A DNA stretch of 64,000 bases from JALHNI01 sp044226365. GTDB taxonomy: Bacteria > Acidobacteriota > Terriglobia > Bryobacterales > Bryobacteraceae. Location of the stretch: the NCBI GenBank assembly GCA_044226365.1, contig JBGAHE010000013.1, forward strand, positions 26,157-90,156, given 5' to 3'. Positions 24,850 to 33,544 of this stretch are shown here, piece by piece. Position numbers and translations under genes: made by a program. Numbering within the stretch: the stretch's first letter is position 1; every line of letters starts with the position of its first letter. The notes beneath the pieces were generated by a model that made no database searches, was not told the DNA's origin, and worked only from the letters and a program-made list of their open reading frames with translations.

Positions 24850-25908
24850 ATGAAAGTCAAGCTGGAACTCTCACGCTCCCAGATCCTCAACTTCCGCCGC
24901 CTCGCGGGCGGACTCAATCAACGCCTGCCCGCCAGCCCGAAGTCCCTCCGCCAGGCCACTTGGGCCGGTCTCCAGGACTCCGTCCCCCGCGCTGCGCTGC
25001 TCTCCCTCCATGCCCGCGTCGCCGACACTCCCGCCGACGGCTGGGAGCATCCCTCGCTCGTCCAACTCTGGGGACCCCGCTTCAACGACTATGTCGTCGC
25101 CGCGCCTGACCTCGCCGTCTTCTCCCTCGGACGTCTGCCAGTCACGGCTCAAGGTCATCGCCGCGCTTACGAGACAGCCGAGAAATTGCAGGTCTATCTC
25201 GCCGGGCGACGTCTGCCCTTCGGGGAAGCCGGACGAGGCCTAGGCGTGAACCACAACAGCCTCCGTTATGCGGCCGCCACGGGCACGGTGCTGCTGCGGT
25301 GGGACGGCGCCCGCCAACCTCACATCTGGACCACCGACGCGCCCACGCTCGCCCCCGCGGATGCGCGGCTCGAGTTAGCCCGCCGCTTTCTGCATGTCCT
25401 CGGGCCGGGCACGGCTGCCACTTATCAGCGTTGGGCCGGCGTCTCGCGCCCGATGGCTCAAGCCGTCTTCCGAGACTTACTCGGCGAGTTAGTCCCCGTC
25501 CGCACGCCGGTCGGCGAAGCTTTCATCCTTGCTCAGGACGAGGCCGCCTTCCGCACCCTTTCGCAACCCGCCGCGCCCGCCCGCTTACTTCCCAGCGGCG
25601 ATACTTACTTCCTTGCCTGGGGCGCAGACCGCGTCTTACTCGTCCCCGATGACCAACAGCGCGCCGCTCTCTGGACTTCCCGTGTCTGGCCAGGCGCCCT
25701 GCTCGTCAATGGCGAGTTCGCCGGCGTCTGGCGTCGCGCCGGCACGCAAGTCACCATCGACCTCTGGCGCCCCTTGTCCAGGAAGGAGCGCGCCGCTGTC
25801 GATGCCGAAGCCACTGCCCTACCCCTACCCAGCACTCAACCCATAACCGTCACTTACTCCGTTCCCACTGCCGTAACAACTCCGCCACCTCGCTCCGCCG
25901 GCAGTTAG
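24850..25908 (+). CDS. winged-helix DNA-binding protein of the AlkZ-like (HTH_42) family, 352 aa
   Basis: The opening SRSQILNFRRLAGGLNQRLP and the phrase DSVPRAALLSLHARV match the start of the HTH_42 family, whose characterised members (AlkZ, AlkX) are DNA glycosylases that remove alkylated or crosslinked bases. The FATTY-type middle part, VFSLGRLP and YQRWAGVS segments, and the late strand ALLVNGEFAGVWRR also fit the family. The AlkZ catalytic Gln-x-Asp/Gln motif could not be confirmed by eye, so enzymatic activity is uncertain. Its 3' end overlaps the convergent globin-ankyrin gene by 59 bases. Confidence 0.72.
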   Translation: MKVKLELSRSQILNFRRLAGGLNQRLPASPKSLRQATWAGLQDSVPRAALLSLHARVADTPADGWEHPSLVQLWGPRFNDYVVAAPDLAVFSLGRLPVTAQGHRRAYETAEKLQVYLAGRRLPFGEAGRGLGVNHNSLRYAAATGTVLLRWDGARQPHIWTTDAPTLAPADARLELARRFLHVLGPGTAATYQRWAGVSRPMAQAVFRDLLGELVPVRTPVGEAFILAQDEAAFRTLSQPAAPARLLPSGDTYFLAWGADRVLLVPDDQQRAALWTSRVWPGALLVNGEFAGVWRRAGTQVTIDLWRPLSRKERAAVDAEATALPLPSTQPITVTYSVPTAVTTPPPRSAGS

Positions 25909-26857
25909 TTGCGCGTTGCAGCGGCGTATCCCCTTTGCTATCCCGCAAGCGCCCGTCAGCCCCTAACTCAAGCAATCTTCGGGCCATCGCCAGATGACCG
26001 CGCCTCGCCGCCATGTGCAACGGCGTCGTCCCGCCTCCGCCATTCACGTCCGCCCCCCGCCGCACCAGCATCTCCGCCACCAACGGCCCCTCGGCCGACC
26101 CGCACTCGTTCGCCGCCCGGTACAACGGCGAATGCCCGCCGGTATCCCGCGCCGCCGCGTCCGCGCCTTGCGACAGTAACTCGCGCACCAGTGGCACACA
26201 ACCCGCTCCGGCCGCAAAATGCAGCAGCGTTCTTCCGGCGAAGCGCACCTTGGTCAAGCTCGCATTCTCACGCACGGCCGTTACCGCTTCTTGGATCAAA
26301 GCCGGCCGGCCGCTCTGCGCCATCCACGCCAGAACCCCCACCCACACCGATGGCCGCTCGCGGAATCCCGCGGCCAGCGCCAGCACTTCCTCATCCCGCC
26401 CCGCGGCGATCGCCTCGCACACCTCATCGAGCCGCAACTGCGCCTGCCAACGCCTCCCCAATTCGCCCGGCACCCCTTCGCCCACCGGCTCTGCGCTTAC
26501 ATAATTTGCTCCCTGCGCAAACCAACGCTCCAACGCCTCACGCGCCTCCGCCTCAATGTCTACCTCCGCCAGGGCCGCGCGCATGTGCCGCATCCACGCT
26601 TCCCGCTCCTCCGGTCGAATTGCAAACCGCCCATGCGACTCCCGCAGACTCAGCCACCAGCGATGCTGCATCCGCGCTTCGTCCCCGTCCAGAAACTGCA
26701 CCAGAAACGACTCGAACGCTTCGGTCGCACAGCGCAAACTCCGCCCGGGAAACAAGCGCCGCAACGCCGGATCGCGCCCCACGCGGCCGTAGAACGCCGC
26801 CGCCAGGCGTTCGCAGCCGCTCTCACCGCCCACTGCTGCCAGGATGCTCATTCGCAA
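25850..26857 (-). CDS. truncated hemoglobin fused to ankyrin repeats, 335 aa
   Basis: Residues about 5-120 match a group II truncated hemoglobin: GG at 10-11, FYGRV with the distal Tyr23 (B10), DPALRRLFP at 29-37, the long FESFLVQFL helix, and LRESHGRFAI with the probable proximal heme ligand His75, then a Trp at 88. Residues about 215-330 hold at least three ankyrin repeats (GRTLLHFAAGAG, GHSPLYRAAN, GTTPLHMAARRGHL, GDTPLQRAT). Group II globins bind O2 or NO; ankyrin repeats bind proteins. The linker (125-205) is helical and unassigned. No signal peptide is present, so the protein is cytoplasmic. It is convergent with the upstream AlkZ-like gene, and its start is 27 bases from a divergent D-aminopeptidase gene. 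Confidence 0.75.
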   Translation of the reverse strand: MRMSILAAVGGESGCERLAAAFYGRVGRDPALRRLFPGRSLRCATEAFESFLVQFLDGDEARMQHRWWLSLRESHGRFAIRPEEREAWMRHMRAALAEVDIEAEAREALERWFAQGANYVSAEPVGEGVPGELGRRWQAQLRLDEVCEAIAAGRDEEVLALAAGFRERPSVWVGVLAWMAQSGRPALIQEAVTAVRENASLTKVRFAGRTLLHFAAGAGCVPLVRELLSQGADAAARDTGGHSPLYRAANECGSAEGPLVAEMLVRRGADVNGGGGTTPLHMAARRGHLAMARRLLELGADGRLRDSKGDTPLQRATNCRRSEVAELLRQWERSK

Positions 26858-26884
26858 ATTCTACAGGTACAATCGAAGGTTCAC

Positions 26885-27706
26885 ATGCCCCTCCGCATCC
26901 TAGTCGCTCTTCTCGCTGCCTTCACGTTCGCTCTGGCCCAGGGCCCTAGGATTCTCATCGTCACGGACGTCGAAGGCGTCGGCGGCGTCAATAATGCCGA
27001 CGAACAGTTGCTGCCCGGCCAGCGCCGTTTCGAAGAGTCGCGCCGCCTGCTGATTGGCGAGATGAACGCCGCCGTGGAAGGTGTCCTCGCCGCCGGCGCC
27101 GGCCAGGTCGTCATCTGGGACGGCCACGACGGCAGCCGGACCCTCTCCATCGATCAGATCCATCCCAAAGCCACGCTGCTGCAAGGCCGCCCCACGCCCG
27201 GCGACTATTACTTCCAGCCCAAACTTTACGACGGCATCCTCTTCGTCGGCCAGCACGCGATGGCCGGCGCCAAAGGCGGTGTCCTCGCGCACTCGCAAAG
27301 TTTCAACGTCCAGCAGATCACCATCAACGGCCGGCCCGTCGGCGAGATCGGTCAAGTAGCTGCCATCGCCGGTTACTTCGATATCCCCGTCATCATGCTG
27401 GCCGGTGACCAGGCCGCTTGCGACGAACTACTCGCCTTGCAGCCCCGGGCCGAAACCGTCGCCGTCAAGCATCTGGCCGGCAAGGCCGCCACCATCAGCC
27501 TCTCCCATCCCACCGCCTGTGCGCGCATCAAAGAGTCAGCTTACAAAGCCGTCACCCGCGTACGCGAATTTAAGCCGTGGAAAGTCACGGGGCCCGTGGA
27601 ACTGAAGTTCGAGTTCAAGCCCGACGAGAAGCAGCCGAATGGCCGCACCGCCGTGTATCGCGGCGCCACCGTGCTCGAAGCCTTCCGCAGTTGGCTGAAC
27701 CAGTAG
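26885..27706 (+). CDS. exported M55 family D-aminopeptidase (DppA-like), 273 aa
   Basis: Residues 1-18 are a signal peptide (MPLRILVALLAAFTFALA). The mature protein starts with the M55 zinc motif VTDVEGVGGV (Asp28, Glu30), followed by WDGHDGSR near 80 and LFVGQHAMAGAKGGVLAHS near 120-138 with two more His ligands. Bacillus DppA hydrolyses D-amino acid peptides. Here the enzyme is probably periplasmic, which suggests use of cell-wall or environmental peptides. The ATG at 26885 is chosen because the longer open frame upstream has no plausible coding character and lies opposite the globin gene. The next gene follows after 13 bases in the same direction. Confidence 0.85.
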   Translation: MPLRILVALLAAFTFALAQGPRILIVTDVEGVGGVNNADEQLLPGQRRFEESRRLLIGEMNAAVEGVLAAGAGQVVIWDGHDGSRTLSIDQIHPKATLLQGRPTPGDYYFQPKLYDGILFVGQHAMAGAKGGVLAHSQSFNVQQITINGRPVGEIGQVAAIAGYFDIPVIMLAGDQAACDELLALQPRAETVAVKHLAGKAATISLSHPTACARIKESAYKAVTRVREFKPWKVTGPVELKFEFKPDEKQPNGRTAVYRGATVLEAFRSWLNQ

Positions 27707-27719
27707 CTATCCTGACTCT

Positions 27720-28730
27720 ATGAACCGACGTGCGTTCTTCGGCTTTTCGTCCCTGGCCGCCATCGCCCCGCGCCTCGCGGCCGCCACCCCCAACAAGCGC
27801 GAACGCATGCTCCAATGGCTCGCCGGCCAGACGGATCCCCACTACACCCCCGCCGCCTTCTTCCTGCACTTCGGACCCGCATACAAGAACGGCTCCGCCG
27901 CCGCACAAAAGCACCTCGACTTCTTCCGCCAAACGGACATGGACTTCGTCAAGATCCAGTTCGAACAAACCTACGAACGCCAGCCGTTTCTCCAGAAGCC
28001 CGCTGACTGGTCCAGGCTCGCACTCCGCAAAATCGACTTCTACGAGCCCCTGATCCAAACCGTCCGCGACCTCGTGAAAGCCGCGAAGAAAGAGTCCTTG
28101 ATCCTCATGACTCTCTATTCGCCCTTCATGTCCGCCGGACAATGCTCCACACCGCCGGTCCTCAAGCAGCACCTGCTCGAAGCTCCCGATCAGGTGAAGC
28201 GCGGCCTGGAAATCCTCAGCGAAAGCCAGATGATCTTCGTGGGCGCCTGCATTGACGCCGGGGTCGACGGCTTCTACATGTCCACCCAAGGTTCGGAGAA
28301 ACAGCGCTTCGGCGGCTCGCCCATCTTTGCCAACTACATCAAGCCCTTTGACCTGGTGGCGATGAAGGCCGCCACCGCCGCTTGCCCCTTCAACATCCTG
28401 CACGTCTGCGACTACGTGGCGCCGTACGCCAACTACGACGCCGTCCTCGACTATCCCGGCCACATTGTCAACTGCAACACCAAGCTCCTGGATCGCGAGA
28501 TGACGCCGCGCGAAATCTCGCGCCTCTTCCAGCGCCCGTACATGGGCGGCCTCGATCGGCACGGCGTTCTCGCCACCGGCACGCCCACCGAGGTCGAAGC
28601 AGAAATCCGGCGCGTCGCGCGTCAGGCGCCTGGCCAATTCATCCTCGGCGCCGATTGCACTGTCGCCGCGGAAACCGATTGGCAGCGTCTGCGCCACGCC
28701 ATCGGCGTCGCGCATCGCATCGGCAGTTAG
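27720..28730 (+). CDS. uroporphyrinogen decarboxylase (URO-D)-like protein with Tat-type leader, 336 aa
   Basis: The body resembles the URO-D superfamily: a long TIM-barrel-like sequence with MDFVKIQFEQ, GACIDAGVDGFYMST at about 180-195, NILHVCDY near 225, and LGADCTV near the C-terminus. Members include HemE and many corrinoid or methyltransferase relatives. The N-terminus MNRRAFFGFSSLAAIAPRLA has the twin Arg, the Phe-Phe and the hydrophobic stretch of a Tat leader, which is unusual for HemE itself. It is therefore probably an exported member of unknown substrate. The gene follows the D-aminopeptidase by 13 bases. Its stop overlaps the stop of the convergent O-methyltransferase (TTAG at 28727-28730). 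Confidence 0.7.
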   Translation: MNRRAFFGFSSLAAIAPRLAAATPNKRERMLQWLAGQTDPHYTPAAFFLHFGPAYKNGSAAAQKHLDFFRQTDMDFVKIQFEQTYERQPFLQKPADWSRLALRKIDFYEPLIQTVRDLVKAAKKESLILMTLYSPFMSAGQCSTPPVLKQHLLEAPDQVKRGLEILSESQMIFVGACIDAGVDGFYMSTQGSEKQRFGGSPIFANYIKPFDLVAMKAATAACPFNILHVCDYVAPYANYDAVLDYPGHIVNCNTKLLDREMTPREISRLFQRPYMGGLDRHGVLATGTPTEVEAEIRRVARQAPGQFILGADCTVAAETDWQRLRHAIGVAHRIGS

Positions 28731-29746
28731 GCCAGCACAGCCTCCACCACACTCACCTCGGACGCGGTGGGTACCACGCGCGTCATCCGGAAACCCGCTT
28801 TCTGCAAGAGCGCCTCGTACTCGCTCGCCGTTCGCTCTTCCCCGCCCGGGATGGCCAGCATCACCATGTCCGCCGTCTTGCCGAAGTGCGGCGTATCGTC
28901 ATCCGGCAACACGAACTCCACGATCAGCAGCTTCGCGTCCGGCTTCATCGCCGCCCGGCAATGTCCCAGAATCGTCAGGCACTGGTCTTCGTTCCAGTCG
29001 TGGATAATATGCGACAGGATGTAGGCATCACCGCCCGGGGGCACGCTCTCGAAAAAGTTCCCTTCTGCGATGCGCACCCGATCCTCCACGCCGTGCGACC
29101 GCAACAACGCCGGCGCCTCGCTCACCACGTGCGGACGATCGAACAATAATCCCTGGCACTGCGGATGCCGGCTCAGCACGTGTGCCAGCATGTTGCCCGT
29201 TGCGCCGCCCACGTCCACCACCAGGCCCAGTCCGGAGAAGTCGTAAGCCTCCGCCACCGCCCCCGGCTCGCGTCCGTGGATGCCCACCATCGATTCGCTG
29301 AACTGCGCGGCCAGGTCCGGATGCTGGGCCAGATAGTCGAACAGCGGTACCCCGAACACCTTCTCCATCGCCGTCTTGCCGGTCTCCACCGAGTATTGAA
29401 ACTCTTCCCATGCCTTCCAGCCCCAAGGACCAGCCATCGTCAGAATGGTCGACCGGGCGGACCCCGGCGCATCGCTCTTCAGCGCTTCCCCCAGCGCCGT
29501 CAAGCCAAACTTGCCGTCGCCCACCTGCGTCAGCACTCCGTAACTCGCCAGCGTACGCATAAAGCGGTGCAGCGGTCGCGGCAACGCACCCACCGCACTC
29601 GCGATCTCGGCCGCCGACTTCGGCCCGTCCGCCAGATGATCGGCAATCCGCATGTTCGCGGCCACCGTCACAAAGCGTGAGGGCCAGCACGCGGTGGCCA
29701 TCTGAATCAACTGCACATGAGCAGGAAGCACGGGTGTGTCGGGCAT
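28727..29746 (-). CDS. SAM-dependent O-methyltransferase with dimerisation domain, 339 aa
   Basis: The N-terminal about 90 residues form a winged-helix dimerisation domain (SRFVTVAANMRIADHLADGP, PRPLHRFMRTLASYGVL). The C-terminal part is a Rossmann-fold methyltransferase with the glycine-rich motif LVVDVGGATGNMLAHVL around residue 175, and DAYILSHIIHDWNEDQCLTIL with the His that acts as base in plant and bacterial small-molecule O-methyltransferases. The family methylates phenols or carotenoid-type hydroxyls; the substrate here is unknown. The ATG at 29746 is preferred, with one at 29767 as alternative. It is a single gene convergent with the URO-D-like gene. Confidence 0.85.
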   Translation of the reverse strand: MPDTPVLPAHVQLIQMATACWPSRFVTVAANMRIADHLADGPKSAAEIASAVGALPRPLHRFMRTLASYGVLTQVGDGKFGLTALGEALKSDAPGSARSTILTMAGPWGWKAWEEFQYSVETGKTAMEKVFGVPLFDYLAQHPDLAAQFSESMVGIHGREPGAVAEAYDFSGLGLVVDVGGATGNMLAHVLSRHPQCQGLLFDRPHVVSEAPALLRSHGVEDRVRIAEGNFFESVPPGGDAYILSHIIHDWNEDQCLTILGHCRAAMKPDAKLLIVEFVLPDDDTPHFGKTADMVMLAIPGGEERTASEYEALLQKAGFRMTRVVPTASEVSVVEAVLA

Positions 29747-29786
29747 ATCTCCGATCGACCTTACCACGAAGCACCCTTCCCGGGAC

Positions 29787-31187
29787 TTACTTCTTTAACT
29801 TCTGGGCCACTTTCTCCACCTCGCCCCATACGCGCAGTAAGTTACCGCTCCACATCTTACCGATCTGCTGCTCGGTGTAACCACGGCGCACTAACTCGAG
29901 CGTCACGTTGAACGCTTCCGCCGCGCTGTTCCATCCGTCGATGCCGCCCCCACCGTCAAAGTCCGACGAAATGCCCACATGATCGATGCCGATCAGCTTC
30001 ACCGCGTAATCGATGTGGTCGACGAAGTCCTTCACGTTGGCCCGCGGACCCGCCGGATACTTCGCATCGATCTCCGCCATGCGTTTGGTGTACTCCTCGC
30101 GCTTATCCGGCGGCAGCATGTTCAGGAAAGCTCCGCCGCGCGCCCGTGCCGGCGCCGCATCGGCGTGCTCGCCTTCTTCCACCGGGCAACCGCCGCGAGC
30201 GCCGGCCGCACCACGCCCACCCGCGGCCCGTCCGCCACCCGCGCCGCCGCCACCGCGCATCAATGGCCCAAAGATGTCTTCGCGCACTTTGGCCAGCGCC
30301 GCCGCCCGCTCCTTCGAATCCGCCTTCACGTAAGAAGCGAAGCCCACCATCTGCACCACGCCGCCGTTCTTCTTAAGCGCCAGCAGTAACTCGTCATCCA
30401 TGTTGCGGCTCACGTCCGCAATCGCGCGGACGCCCGAGTGCGACGCAATCACCGGCGCCTTCGAGAGCTTGATGGCTTCCATGTTCGCGCCCTTTGAGGG
30501 ATGCGACAGATCCACCATGATGCCCAGCCGGTTCATCTCGGCGATCACTTCTTTGCCCAGCGGCGATAGGCCGTTGTTGTAGAGATAGCCCTGCTGCTCG
30601 CCCGTATTCGAATCGGCCAACTGGCTGTTGCCGTTGTGCGCCAGCGACATGTAGCGCGCCCCACGATCGTAGAATTCCTTCACGCGCTTGATGTCGGTCC
30701 CGATCGGATAGCCGTTCTCCACGCCGATCACGGCGATGCGCATGCCGCGCCGATGCAGCTTCACGACATCGGCCGGCGTCAACGCCAGCCCAATGCTATC
30801 CGGCGCGATCTTCTCCGTCAGCCGGTGAATCGCGTCGAACTTCGCAATCGCCTGCTGGTAGGCGCTGTCGTATCCTTCGGGCGTCAGCGGACCCTGCCCC
30901 ACATACACGATCATGAACGAGACGTCCATGTCGCCTTCCACCATCTTCGGCAGGTTCACCTGCGTCGTCAGCCGCAGCTTGTAATTGCATTCCGGCGTGA
31001 AGTTCGAAGGCTCAATGTCATTGTGCGTATCGAGCTTGAGGACGCGATCGTGAATCTGCTTGGCCTTGGCCACCAGCGCAGCATCGTTGGCTTGAGCCGC
31101 CAGCGTACCGGCGGTCGATTGGAACAACAAAGCCGCCGAAACCGCGGTCCGGCCGGCCAGGGTGAGCTTTCGCTTGACGTTTTTCAT
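29787..31187 (-). CDS. exported membrane dipeptidase, peptidase family M19, 466 aa
   Basis: After a signal peptide (residues about 1-31, ending LAAQA) the M19 metal motif appears as LDTHNDIE near residue 53, followed by VIGVENGYPI (catalytic Glu), RYMSLAHNGNSQLAD, MVDLSHPS near 227, VIASHSGVRAI and DHVGISSDFDGGGG near 410. These match renal dipeptidase relatives, which use two zinc ions to cleave dipeptides. An unusual Gly/Ala/Arg-rich insertion (about residues 310-355) interrupts the domain between the SHSG and DHVGIGSDFDG regions. The start has a GC-rich leader. The upstream 183 bases (31188-31370) contain no gene that I can support. Confidence 0.88.
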   Translation of the reverse strand: MKNVKRKLTLAGRTAVSAALLFQSTAGTLAAQANDAALVAKAKQIHDRVLKLDTHNDIEPSNFTPECNYKLRLTTQVNLPKMVEGDMDVSFMIVYVGQGPLTPEGYDSAYQQAIAKFDAIHRLTEKIAPDSIGLALTPADVVKLHRRGMRIAVIGVENGYPIGTDIKRVKEFYDRGARYMSLAHNGNSQLADSNTGEQQGYLYNNGLSPLGKEVIAEMNRLGIMVDLSHPSKGANMEAIKLSKAPVIASHSGVRAIADVSRNMDDELLLALKKNGGVVQMVGFASYVKADSKERAAALAKVREDIFGPLMRGGGGAGGGRAAGGRGAAGARGGCPVEEGEHADAAPARARGGAFLNMLPPDKREEYTKRMAEIDAKYPAGPRANVKDFVDHIDYAVKLIGIDHVGISSDFDGGGGIDGWNSAAEAFNVTLELVRRGYTEQQIGKMWSGNLLRVWGEVEKVAQKLKK

Positions 31188-31370
31188 AGCATCCTTCTGT
31201 CGCGCGGCAGTCGTGATCGCTCCGCACGGTCGAGCATAACTGGGTGTGTTGACGGGAAACAGAGGACCGACGGGGGCCAGGGCGGCGCGCGCCCTGCTTC
31301 ATCGTAGCAATCGGCCGTGCAACCCCGCCAGCCATCCCGCCCGTCCGCGAGATTAAGAAATCGCAGTCCC

Positions 31371-33446
31371 TTACGGCAGCGCGAACGCCACGTAAGAACC
31401 CTGAATCGGCACCTGCGTCCCCGGCGTCAGCCCCACCTGCGCCGCCGCACAAAACACCACGTACTGTTTGCCGTTCACTTCATAAGTCGCCGCAATGCCC
31501 TCGAGCGCCGCATCCACCTCGGCTTCCCACAGCACCGAACCGGTATCGACATCGAGCGCGCGCACCTTTTTGTCCCGCGTCCCGGTAAAGATCAGGCCGC
31601 CGGCCGTCACCACCGGGCCCACCTTCGGATAATGCGAGCCCGTCCCCTTGATGCCCTTCGCCGCGAGCTCCGGCACATCGCCCAACGGAATCTTCCACAC
31701 GATCGTGCCGTCGTTCAGGTCATACGCCGTCATCGACGACCACGGCGGCTTAATCGGCGACAGACCATCGCTCGCGATCATGAAGCCGAAGCCCGAATAA
31801 TATTTGTCTTCCGTCGCCGCGCCCGCCGAAAGCGGCACATTGGCGATGGCGCGCGTCGGGTTATACAGGTACGCCACCAGTGAGTTCAACTCGTCCTTGG
31901 TGATCTTGGTGCCGGGCATCGGTCCGCGCCCCTGCTCGATCACCTGCTCGAGTTCCGCCCGTGTCGACTTCAGCGCCACATCGGCCACGCCCGGAATCGC
32001 GGGAGGCTTGCCCAACCGGTCGACGCCATGGCACGCTCCGCACTTCGCGGCGTAAACCGCCAAGCCATGTTGCTCCGGCGAATCCTTCGCCGCACGCTTC
32101 TGCTCCACCTCGGTTTCGAGCTTTAGCATGGCCGGCAGATCTTTCGACACCACGTACAGCCGCCCGCTCACCGGATCGATCGCCGCGCCGCCCCAATTGG
32201 CGCCGCCATTATTCCCGGGCATCTGGATCGTATTGCGCGTCCCCGGCGGCGTAAACATGCCCTGATTGTTCGCACTCAGAATTTCGTCGCGGAACTTCGC
32301 GCGGTCCGCCGGCGAAAGATAAGGCGACAGATCATCCACCGTGAACTTTTGCCGCGCAAAAGGCGGCGGCTTGGTCGGAAACGGCTGCGTGCTCCACGTC
32401 TTCTCGTTCTTCATCACCGATGGCGGCACCGGCCGCTCCTCAATCGGCCAGATCGGTTTTCCCGTCACCCGGTCGAACACCCACACGAAGCCCTGCTTGC
32501 TCACCTGCGCGACGATGTCCACCTTCTTGCCGTTCTGCGTCACCGTCAGCAGCTTCGGCGCCGTCGCCGGATCATAGTCCCAAATGTCGTGATGCACCAT
32601 CTGGTAGTGCCACAGGCGCTTACCGGTGCGCGCATCGAGCGCCAGCAGACAGTCGCTGAAGAGATTCGCGCCCTGCCGGTCGGCCCCGTAGAAGTTATAC
32701 TTCGCGCTCGCCACCGGCGCGTACAGGATGCCGCGCTTGGTGTCCACCGAGAACTCGCTCCACACGTTCGCCCCGCCAACCGACTTCCAGGCGTCCTTCG
32801 GCCAGGTGTCGTAGCCGAACTCGCCGGGGCGCGGCACCGTGTGGAACGTCCACACCAGCTTGCCCGTCCTCACGTCGAACGCCCGGATGTCGCCCGGCGC
32901 CGACCCATAGCCCTGATTCGTCGCCGAACCCAGAATCAGCAAATCCTCGAACACGCGCCCCGGCGAAAGCGATTGCACCAGCGCGATCTTCGACGGGTCC
33001 CGGTCCAGTCCTTCCTTCAGCTTCACCTCGAACCCCGGAATCAGCTTGCCCGTCTGCGCATCGATCGCCCGCAGCACATGGTCGCTCACCACAAACAGCC
33101 GCCGTTCCTGGCGATCCTTGCTCTCCCAATAGTTGATGCCCCGATTGACGATGTACTTCGACCCCGGCGCATGCACCCACAGTTCCTTCCCCGTCGTCGC
33201 ATCGATCGCCACGATCGAAAGATTCTTCGCCATCACGTACATCACGTTGTCCACAATCAGCGGATTAAACGCATACTTGTTGCGGTCGCCGGTCGAATAG
33301 CTCCACGCCTTCTTTAGCCGGGCCACGTTCGTACGGTTGATCTGGGTCAGGGACGAGTACTGCGCGGCATCGGAGGCGCCGCCGTAGTCGCTCCACTTGC
33401 TATGGTCCTGGGCAACAAGCAGGAGGAACAGCGCGAGAGGGGTCAT
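31371..33446 (-). CDS. quinoprotein (PQQ-dependent) dehydrogenase with cytochrome c domain, 691 aa
   Basis: A signal peptide (about 1-13) leads into an eight-bladed beta-propeller of the PQQ dehydrogenase type: WSDYGGASDAAQYSSLTQIN, repeated blade motifs such as GKELWVHAPG, TGKLVWTFHT, TGKRLWHYQ and TGSVLWEAE. A c-type cytochrome domain is inserted at about residues 455-535 with the heme motif CGACH near 467-471 and a later Met (GPMPGTK) as probable second ligand. Such enzymes oxidise alcohols or sugars in the periplasm and pass electrons through the heme to a cytochrome. The substrate is not evident. The gene is divergent from the first TonB receptor with 98 bases between them. Confidence 0.87.
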   Translation of the reverse strand: MTPLALFLLLVAQDHSKWSDYGGASDAAQYSSLTQINRTNVARLKKAWSYSTGDRNKYAFNPLIVDNVMYVMAKNLSIVAIDATTGKELWVHAPGSKYIVNRGINYWESKDRQERRLFVVSDHVLRAIDAQTGKLIPGFEVKLKEGLDRDPSKIALVQSLSPGRVFEDLLILGSATNQGYGSAPGDIRAFDVRTGKLVWTFHTVPRPGEFGYDTWPKDAWKSVGGANVWSEFSVDTKRGILYAPVASAKYNFYGADRQGANLFSDCLLALDARTGKRLWHYQMVHHDIWDYDPATAPKLLTVTQNGKKVDIVAQVSKQGFVWVFDRVTGKPIWPIEERPVPPSVMKNEKTWSTQPFPTKPPPFARQKFTVDDLSPYLSPADRAKFRDEILSANNQGMFTPPGTRNTIQMPGNNGGANWGGAAIDPVSGRLYVVSKDLPAMLKLETEVEQKRAAKDSPEQHGLAVYAAKCGACHGVDRLGKPPAIPGVADVALKSTRAELEQVIEQGRGPMPGTKITKDELNSLVAYLYNPTRAIANVPLSAGAATEDKYYSGFGFMIASDGLSPIKPPWSSMTAYDLNDGTIVWKIPLGDVPELAAKGIKGTGSHYPKVGPVVTAGGLIFTGTRDKKVRALDVDTGSVLWEAEVDAALEGIAATYEVNGKQYVVFCAAAQVGLTPGTQVPIQGSYVAFALP

Positions 33447-33544
33447 TCCGCTTTATGATAGCCGCCTCGATGACATTAAGGTTTCGATACAATGGGCGCA
33501 ACGAAAATCGGGGCACTGTCGGGCCCCGAGTCTGCTGAGGTTTT

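Noticed and set aside
26219..26884. Long N-terminal extension of the D-aminopeptidase
   Set aside because: It is Arg/Pro-rich antisense of the globin-ankyrin gene; the signal peptide starts at 26885.
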